From the NCBI GenBank assembly GCA_035550595.1, contig DASZOV010000081.1, forward strand, positions 1 through 12,692: a DNA stretch of 12,692 nt. The letters are read 5' to 3'. This document shows, piece by piece, positions 6,835 through 12,692 of the stretch. Below the pieces are notes generated by a model, which worked only from the letters and a program-made list of their open reading frames with translations, was not told the DNA's origin and did no database searches. Source of the DNA: CALFMR01 sp035550595. Its GTDB lineage: Bacteria; Acidobacteriota; Vicinamibacteria; Vicinamibacterales; SCN-69-37. How positions within the stretch are numbered: position 1 is the stretch's first letter; each line of letters begins with the position of its first letter. A program made the translations under genes and the position numbers.

Positions 6835-8481
6835 ATGATGGTTTCACGCCGCCTGATCGTGGTGTGCCTGTCCGGATGGCTCGTGGGCTGTGGAGCCCAC
6901 GCCAAACCGGTCCTCCCTCCGGCCGCTTCGCTTCCCGTCACGCCTCTCGATCGCGCCAACGCTCCCGAGGTTCCCCTCGCCCCCGATCCGATCGCGGATC
7001 TTGTTTCGAAAGCCGAGGCCGAGTTCACGGCCGGTCAGCACGACCTCGATGCCGGCAAGCGCGAAAGCGCGCGCGGACATTTCGATCAGGCGATCGATCT
7101 GCTCATGAGCTCACCGACCGGCGCGCGCAGCGAGCCACGGCTGTCGGCCGAGCTCGATCGGCTGCTCGATCAGATCAGCGCGCTCGACATCCTGGCGCTG
7201 CGTGAGAGCGACGGGTTCACCGAGACGCAGTCCGAGCCGGCAGCCATCGACGAACTGCTCGGCGCGGCGATGTTCGAGCGGCCGACCGCGGCACCCACGA
7301 CCGAGGAAACCGTCCGCGCCGATCTGGCGCGCAGCCAGCACGACATCGACATCCCGCTCAACGATCAGGTCCTGTCCTACGTCGAGCTCTTCCAGGGGCG
7401 GCTCCACGATTTCATGGAAGCGGGGCTCGAGCGCGGCCTGCGATACATGCCCATGATCCAGCGCGTCTTTCAGTCCGAGGGGCTGCCGCTCGATCTCGCC
7501 TACGTGCCGCTCGTCGAGAGCGCGTTCAAGCCGAACGCCCTCTCGCGTGTGAGCGCGCGCGGCATGTGGCAGTTCATGTCCGACACGGGGGCCGCGTACG
7601 GCCTCGAGCAGAACTGGTTCCTCGACGAGCGGTCGGATCCCGAGAAGGCCACGCGCGCGGCAGCGCAGTACCTGAAAGCGCTGTACGACAACTTCGGCGA
7701 CGACTGGAACCTCGCGCTCGCCAGCTACAACGCCGGCCCCGGGCGTCTTCAGCGCGCGATCCAGCGCGCGCACACCGACGACTTCTGGGCGCTCAGCGCG
7801 TCGACCAAGTACCTGCCGCGCGACACGCGCGAGTACGTGCCGATGATCATGGCGGCGATCATCATCGGCAGCCATCCGGCGCTCTATGGCTTCGAGGTCG
7901 GATCGGCTGCGCCGCTCGCCTACGAGCGCGTCAGCGTGCCCAACGCGCTCGACCTTAAAACCATCGCCGAGTGGATCGGCGTGTCGGTCGACGAACTGCG
8001 CGACCTCAACCCCGAGCTGCGGCGCACGACGACGCCGGTGACCGAGCACGATCTGAAGGTCCCGCTCGGCACGGCCGCGACCGTCCGCATGAAGCTCGCG
8101 ACGGCTGACCCGCTCTACGTCCACTTCGACTTCCATCGCGTGAAACGCGGCGAGACGTTGTCGACGATCGCGCGGAAGTACAGGGTGTCACTGAGCGAGC
8201 TGCGGCTGGCCAACGACCTGACGTCGCGGTCCCGCATCCGCGTGAACCAGACGCTCATGATTCCGCGGCGCACGACGGCCGGTCTGCCGTCGACGCCGGC
8301 GCGGTCGGCCAAGGCCGCCGGTGGACGCGGCGCGGCGCCGACGAGCTACCGCGTTCGTCGCGGCGACACGCTGTTCAGCATCGCGCGCCAGTTCTCGACG
8401 ACCGTCGACGACCTCAAGACGGCGAATCGCCTGCGCACCGATCGCATTCACATCGGGGATCGCCTCACGCTCCCGCAATAG
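6835..8481 (+). CDS. mltD: Membrane-bound lytic murein transglycosylase D-like lipoprotein with LysM repeats
   Basis: Envelope lipoprotein predicted to cut peptidoglycan glycan strands with release of anhydromuropeptides. The N-terminus carries a signal with lipobox LVGC (C19). Residues about 52-125 are a helical, TPR-like region. The SLT domain spans about 195-350: catalytic Glu in VPLVESAF (E228), GMWQFM (243-248), SYNAGPGR (297-304) and TREYVPM (331-337). A degenerate LysM-like unit (about 365-410, with DLNPELRR) precedes two clear LysM repeats at 433-477 (starting HRVKRGETL) and 504-547 (starting YRVRRGDTL), joined by a Gly/Ala-rich linker; these bind the glycan. This order is the MltD architecture, and 548 residues is slightly above E. 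coli MltD. Two tandem ATG codons begin the frame, with no strong Shine-Dalgarno. It is a single-gene unit between two terminators. Confidence 0.94.
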   Translation: MMVSRRLIVVCLSGWLVGCGAHAKPVLPPAASLPVTPLDRANAPEVPLAPDPIADLVSKAEAEFTAGQHDLDAGKRESARGHFDQAIDLLMSSPTGARSEPRLSAELDRLLDQISALDILALRESDGFTETQSEPAAIDELLGAAMFERPTAAPTTEETVRADLARSQHDIDIPLNDQVLSYVELFQGRLHDFMEAGLERGLRYMPMIQRVFQSEGLPLDLAYVPLVESAFKPNALSRVSARGMWQFMSDTGAAYGLEQNWFLDERSDPEKATRAAAQYLKALYDNFGDDWNLALASYNAGPGRLQRAIQRAHTDDFWALSASTKYLPRDTREYVPMIMAAIIIGSHPALYGFEVGSAAPLAYERVSVPNALDLKTIAEWIGVSVDELRDLNPELRRTTTPVTEHDLKVPLGTAATVRMKLATADPLYVHFDFHRVKRGETLSTIARKYRVSLSELRLANDLTSRSRIRVNQTLMIPRRTTAGLPSTPARSAKAAGGRGAAPTSYRVRRGDTLFSIARQFSTTVDDLKTANRLRTDRIHIGDRLTLPQ

Positions 8482-8492
8482 CGCCAGACCGA

Positions 8493-8533
8493 GTTCGCAG
8501 AAACTGCGAACCCGCACCTTGCAGTTTCTGCAA
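8493..8533. repeat. Pair of related palindromes between the mltD-like gene and yifB
   Basis: Two perfect inverted repeats occur here: GTTCGCAGAAACTGCGAAC (8493-8511, 8-bp arms, AAA centre) and TTGCAGTTTCTGCAA (8519-8533, 6-bp arms, TTT centre). Their 11-bp cores (8497-8507 and 8521-8531) are exact reverse complements of each other, with centres 24 bp apart. They could be two copies of one protein-binding site in opposite orientation, or in RNA they could switch between two small hairpins and one long 11-bp stem. They sit 11 bp after the mltD stop and just before the terminator. Confidence 0.75.
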
Positions 8534-8539
8534 CATCAC

Positions 8540-8571
8540 GGCGCGGATCCCAGGATTCGCGCCGCTTTTTT
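8540..8571 (+). terminator. Intrinsic terminator after the mltD-like gene
   Basis: The stem starts GGCGCGGATC (8540-8549) and pairs over ten positions (one G-U) with GATTCGCGCC (8554-8563), with loop CCAG. It is followed by GC and six T residues (8566-8571). It ends 39 bp before yifB, leaving little room for a separate yifB promoter. Confidence 0.88.
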
Positions 8572-8610
8572 CATCTCGCCACCTGGCGACACTCTTGCGC
8601 CAATGGCGGC

Positions 8611-10110
8611 ATGCTCGCCCGCCTGAATGCCGCCGCACTGTTCGGTCTCGACTCGGTTCCAGTCTCGGTCGAAGTGGACGTCTCGCCTGGTCTGCCGGGT
8701 GTCACGATGGTCGGGTTGCCCGATGCAACCGTGCGCGAGAGTCGCGATCGCGTGCGGACCGCGATCCGCAACTCGGGCTTCCCCTTTCCATCCGAGCGTG
8801 TGACGGTCAGCCTCGCGCCCGCGGATCTGCGCAAGGTCGGCGCGGCGTTCGATCTGCCCATCGCGCTCGGCATCCTCGCCGCGGCTGGCATGCTGCCCCA
8901 TCGTGAGGACCGGCGATTCACGATCGTCGGCGGCCTGTCGCTCGACGGCAGCGTGCCTCCGATGCGCGGGCTCCTGCCGATCGCGGTTGCAGCGCGTGAA
9001 CAGATGGGCGCGCTGATGTTTCCCACGGCGAATCTGCACGAAGCCAGCATCGTCGCCGGACTGAAGCTGTTTCCCGTCGCGTCGCTCCTCGACGCCGCGC
9101 GCGTGCTCGTCGCGCCGTCGCCCACGCCGCACGCGCCGTGCGTCGGCGCGGACGTCGTGGCTGCCGATTTGCCGGACCTGGCCGACGTTCGCGGCCAGCT
9201 CGCGGGCCGGCGCGCGCTCGAGATCGCGGCGGCCGGTGCGCATCATCTGCTCTTGTCCGGTCCGCCAGGCGCGGGCAAGACGATGCTGGCGCACCGGTTG
9301 CCGGGTGTGCTGCCGCCGCTCACGACGGAGGAATCGCTCGTCGTCACGACGATCCATTCGGTCGCCGGACAACTGCGGCCGGGCTGCGGACTGCTGCGCG
9401 AGCGTCCGTTCCGCGCGCCGCATCACACCTGCTCGGACGTCGCGCTCGTCGGCGGCGGTGCGCTGCCACGGCCGGGTGAGCTCAGCCTGGCGCACGGCGG
9501 CGTGCTGTTCCTCGACGAACTGCCGGAGTTCAGCCGCCGCGTGCTCGAGACGCTGCGTCAACCGCTCGAGCGCGGCGTCGTCCACATCGCGCGCGCGGCG
9601 CGGTCCACGGTGTTTCCCGCCGACGTCATGCTCGTTGGCGCGATGAATCCGTGTCCGTGCGGCTACGCCGGCAGCGACCAGCGCGCGTGCCGTTGTTCGG
9701 CCGGTGCGATCGAGCGGTATCAGCGTCGCTTGTCGGGGCCGCTCCGCGACCGGTTCGATCTGCTGCTCCATCTGCCGGCATTGCCGTGGGCGGATCTCGG
9801 CAGCGCGACGCCCGGTGAGCCGACTGCGGCCGTGCGTGCGCGCGTGGTCGCGGCGCGGGCGCGACAGGCGGCTCGGCAGGACGTGCTGAACGCCCGGCTC
9901 GATGGTGAACGTCTCCGGCATGCGTGCCGGCTCGGGCCCGACGCCCAGGGCTTGCTTCGTGCCGGCGCGTCGCGACTGGCGCTCAGCGCGCGGGCCGTCG
10001 CGCGAGTTCTCCGCGTCGCACGGACGATCGCCGATCTGGCCGGCAGCGGCGAGATTCAGGCGGCGCACCTGGCCGAGGCGCTGCAGTTCCGGACCGAATC
10101 GGCGGCCTGA
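8611..10110 (+). CDS. yifB: YifB/ComM-family Mg-chelatase-like AAA+ ATPase
   Basis: Cytoplasmic AAA+ ATPase. Characterised ComM members are helicases that promote branch migration during natural transformation; many relatives have no proven role. Residues 1-165 form the ChlI-like N-terminal domain, with GLPGVTMVGLPDATVRES (27-44). The AAA+ core has Walker A GPPGAGKT (217-224), RAPHHT (268-273), Walker B GGVLFLDE (296-303) and NPCPCGY (346-352). C348/C350 and C360/C362 are the family's cysteine pairs. SGPLRDRFDL (375-384) carries conserved arginines, and the C-terminal Mg_chelatase_C domain spans about 400-495. The 499 residues match the usual length of about 500. MLARLNAAALFG is the canonical N-terminus, which fixes the start. 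A terminator ends 39 bp upstream and no clear promoter is visible in between. Full-length with all key motifs. Confidence 0.96.
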   Translation: MLARLNAAALFGLDSVPVSVEVDVSPGLPGVTMVGLPDATVRESRDRVRTAIRNSGFPFPSERVTVSLAPADLRKVGAAFDLPIALGILAAAGMLPHREDRRFTIVGGLSLDGSVPPMRGLLPIAVAAREQMGALMFPTANLHEASIVAGLKLFPVASLLDAARVLVAPSPTPHAPCVGADVVAADLPDLADVRGQLAGRRALEIAAAGAHHLLLSGPPGAGKTMLAHRLPGVLPPLTTEESLVVTTIHSVAGQLRPGCGLLRERPFRAPHHTCSDVALVGGGALPRPGELSLAHGGVLFLDELPEFSRRVLETLRQPLERGVVHIARAARSTVFPADVMLVGAMNPCPCGYAGSDQRACRCSAGAIERYQRRLSGPLRDRFDLLLHLPALPWADLGSATPGEPTAAVRARVVAARARQAARQDVLNARLDGERLRHACRLGPDAQGLLRAGASRLALSARAVARVLRVARTIADLAGSGEIQAAHLAEALQFRTESAA

Positions 10111-10256
10111 CGGCCCGGCGGCGCGGGGCCGATAAGCCGCCCGGATGCGGCCACGCACCGAGGCCCGGTCTGAACGACGGTCGGCCCTCGCCCCTCTGGC
10201 AGGCCGCTTGCACCGTCACAACCGCGGCCATTGGCGCCTTCACGAAGTTTCCGTAC

Positions 10257-10283
10257 GTGACGGGCCTGGCCCTGTGTTAAAGT
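10257..10283 (+). promoter_or_regulatory. Candidate promoter of the M23 peptidase gene
   Basis: Extended -10 TG-T-TAAAGT (10275-10283) with a possible -35-like GTGACG (10257-10262) at a short 15-bp spacing. GGGCC-T-GGCCC (10262-10272) is a small palindrome in the spacer. The leader would be about 48 bases. The rest of the 227-bp gap after yifB shows GC-rich hairpin potential but no T-tract terminator and no gene. Confidence 0.35.
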
Positions 10284-10318
10284 CCACGGGTTTGCATAGT
10301 TCTTGACTGGGTTTCACC

Positions 10319-10323
10319 GGAGG
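10319..10323 (+). promoter_or_regulatory. GGAGG ribosome binding site, unusually far from the start
   Basis: A strong GGAGG lies 14 bases before the ATG at 10338. No in-frame ATG, GTG or TTG codon lies between them, so the ATG stands despite the long spacing. Confidence 0.45.
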
Positions 10324-10337
10324 TCGTCGTCGGGCCG

Positions 10338-11228
10338 ATGAAATCGCCGCGTTACACAATTCTCATCGCCAACCGCAGTACTGGTGCCGTTCGCCGGCTG
10401 AGCATCGCGAGGCGCACCGCCATCGCGGTCCTGGTGGCGCTGGCTGCCCTGCCACTTCTCATCGGCTTGGGTGCGAGCACGACCGATCCCGCCGAGCTTG
10501 CGGCCCTGCGGTCGGCCAATGAGAACCTTCGAGTCGAGAACGAGAGCTACCGGGCGGCGACCGGCGAGCTCGCCGATCAGATCGCGTCGCTGCAGTCGGC
10601 GCTCACGAAGCTGAGCGATCAGGCGCAGCTCGACCCGGCCGAACGTGCGGCACTCGACAAGCTGCCCGCCGTGATCCGGTCGCGTGCGACCGGTGGCGCG
10701 GCCGTGCCGCCGGCAGCCGCGGCGGTCGAGTCGCCCGCCAGCACGTTCGGCCTGCTGAAGAATCTCCTGACGGCGCTCGAAGGCCGGCTGGCCACCGTCA
10801 AAGATCAAGTCGAGAGTCAGCAAGCCCTCGCCCGCGCGACGCCGTCGATCTGGCCGCTCACCGGCTGGCTCTCGTCCGGCTTCGGCGTGCGCAAGGATCC
10901 CTTCAACGGATCGCCTGACTTCCATTCGGGGCTCGACATCGCAGCCAATCGCGGCACACCCGTACGGGCGACAGCGGACGGCACGGTGTCGTCGGCCAAC
11001 TACAACGGCGCGTACGGCAACTGCATCGTCATCGATCACGGCTTCGGCATCGGCACGCGGTTCGGCCATCTGTCCGCGTTCGCCGTGCACGCGGGCCAGC
11101 GCGTCCATCGCGGCGAGATCGTCGGCTACGTCGGCGCGACGGGCCGGACGACGGGTCCGCACCTGCACTACGAAATTCTGTTGAACGGCCAGCCGATCAA
11201 CCCACTGCGCTTGCTCGCCAAGCCGTAG
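10338..11228 (+). CDS. Membrane-anchored M23 (LytM-type) peptidase with coiled coil
   Basis: Predicted periplasmic zinc endopeptidase that cuts peptidoglycan cross-links, or an activator of amidases if inactive. Residues 1-26 are cytoplasmic and basic, 27-46 form one membrane anchor, about 52-95 a heptad-rich coiled coil (LRSANENLRVENESY), 115-135 an Ala/Pro linker, and 140-165 a second short helix. The M23 domain spans about 175-290. Zinc ligands are intact: H196 and D200 in FHSGLD, and H275/H277 in GPHLHYE; H244 in GHLS is the expected active-site histidine. WPLTGWLSSGFGVRKDPF (172-189) is the usual domain entry. All catalytic residues being present favours an active enzyme. The 296-residue length and coiled coil-M23 order resemble proteins that act in cell elongation or division. 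secA follows 207 bp later, a spacing that suggests a separate unit. Confidence 0.93.
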   Translation: MKSPRYTILIANRSTGAVRRLSIARRTAIAVLVALAALPLLIGLGASTTDPAELAALRSANENLRVENESYRAATGELADQIASLQSALTKLSDQAQLDPAERAALDKLPAVIRSRATGGAAVPPAAAAVESPASTFGLLKNLLTALEGRLATVKDQVESQQALARATPSIWPLTGWLSSGFGVRKDPFNGSPDFHSGLDIAANRGTPVRATADGTVSSANYNGAYGNCIVIDHGFGIGTRFGHLSAFAVHAGQRVHRGEIVGYVGATGRTTGPHLHYEILLNGQPINPLRLLAKP

Positions 11229-11242
11229 TCATCAACCTCGAC

Positions 11243-11301
11243 GCACGTCGGGCGGGCGGCCACTGGAACACTGCACGTATCGGGCGGCCACGGGAGGCCA
11301 C
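11243..11301 (+). repeat. Direct repeats in the secA upstream region
   Basis: CGGGCGGCCAC occurs exactly at 11253-11263 and 11281-11291, and with one mismatch (CGGGAGGCCAC) at 11291-11301. The first two copies are each preceded by GCACGT (11243-11248 and 11273-11278), so a unit of about 20 bp is imperfectly duplicated. The repeats lie 60-120 bp upstream of the candidate secA -10 and could be binding sites or chance GC-rich duplication. Confidence 0.6.
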
Positions 11302-11336
11302 CCCTACATGCATGCATCGTGCGCGATCCATGTGTC

Positions 11337-11355
11337 CGGCGTCCGCCGGACGCCG
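11337..11355. promoter_or_regulatory. Perfect inverted repeat just upstream of the candidate secA promoter
   Basis: CGGCGTCC and GGACGCCG pair over eight bases around a GCC centre. The repeat ends six bases before the extended -10 and covers the place where a -35 would be. It could be an operator or the stem of a T-less terminator for the M23 gene. Confidence 0.5.
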
Positions 11356-11361
11356 CGTCTC

Positions 11362-11370
11362 TGCTAATAT
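11362..11370 (+). promoter_or_regulatory. Candidate extended -10 promoter of secA
   Basis: TG-C-TAATAT is the best -10 in this GC-rich gap and the only AT-rich hexamer near the gene. No -35 is seen at 17 bp. The leader would be about 59 bases and includes a GC-rich stretch (about 11390-11420) able to fold. Confidence 0.45.
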
Positions 11371-11435
11371 CGAAAGAATCTCCCCGCGCTCGAGGGGCGG
11401 CCCGTGCGGCCGGCCCGGGCGCTCGGACATCCCGC

Positions 11436-12692
<1,257 letters not shown>

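Noticed and set aside
9652..9702. Cysteine cluster in YifB (NPCPCGY and CRC) considered as an unusual metal site.
   Set aside because: These cysteines are a standard feature of the YifB/ComM family, not a peculiarity of this protein.
8536..10158. A 540-codon minus-strand frame across yifB.
   Set aside because: Composition dominated by Arg, Ala and Gln with no domain; the opposite strand encodes a canonical YifB.
10111..10160. GC-rich hairpin potential (GGCCC ... GGGCC) just after yifB, considered as a terminator.
   Set aside because: No T-tract follows, and such short GC palindromes are frequent in this DNA.

Overview
The window is visibly GC-rich, with strong G/C third-position bias and long spurious antisense open frames. 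It looks like a chromosomal stretch from a Gram-negative (diderm) bacterium. Evidence for a diderm is the two lipobox proteins, the type II secretion/type IV pilus motor genes, an MltD-like lytic transglycosylase and an M23 peptidase. A soil or sediment Acidobacteriota-like lineage would fit, but this is an inference from gene content and style, not something the sequence proves. I see no tRNA, rRNA, insertion sequence, integrase or CRISPR array.

Layout. Positions 46-4570 are a minus-strand block. In transcription order it holds a predicted lipoprotein of unknown function (3653-4570), a small secreted SLT lytic transglycosylase (2989-3642), the inner-membrane platform protein GspF/PilC (1701-2912) and the assembly ATPase GspE/PilB (46-1692). 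Spacing is 10 bp, 76 bp and 8 bp, so this is probably one operon with a possible internal promoter. The pilus/secretion motor proteins sit next to a wall-cutting enzyme that could open the peptidoglycan for them.

A 64-bp divergent intergenic region separates this block from the plus-strand genes. The first plus-strand unit (4635-6710) is a two-gene bacterial microcompartment (BMC) operon. It encodes a canonical-length hexameric shell protein (BMC-H) and an acylating aldehyde dehydrogenase. The dehydrogenase carries a roughly 120-residue C-terminal extension that contains a candidate encapsulation helix and a terminal segment resembling the N-terminus of EutQ/EutT. The operon ends at an intrinsic terminator (6723-6745). 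No pentamer, phosphotransacylase, alcohol dehydrogenase or signature lyase is present, so this looks like a satellite or minimal microcompartment locus. It is the most unusual part of the window.

Downstream are single-gene units, all on the plus strand: an MltD-like lipoprotein transglycosylase with LysM repeats (6835-8481); a YifB/ComM-type AAA+ protein (8611-10110); a membrane-anchored M23 peptidase with a coiled coil (10338-11228); and the first 419 codons of SecA (11436 to the window end). Between mltD and yifB lies a pair of related palindromes followed by a clear terminator. The secA upstream region holds direct repeats and a perfect inverted repeat. Candidate extended -10 elements of the form TGN-TANNNT occur upstream of the BMC operon, mltD, the M23 gene and secA.

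Apart from the BMC operon and yifB, the genes serve the cell envelope: protein export (SecA), secretion or pilus assembly (GspE/GspF) and peptidoglycan remodelling (SLT, MltD, M23).
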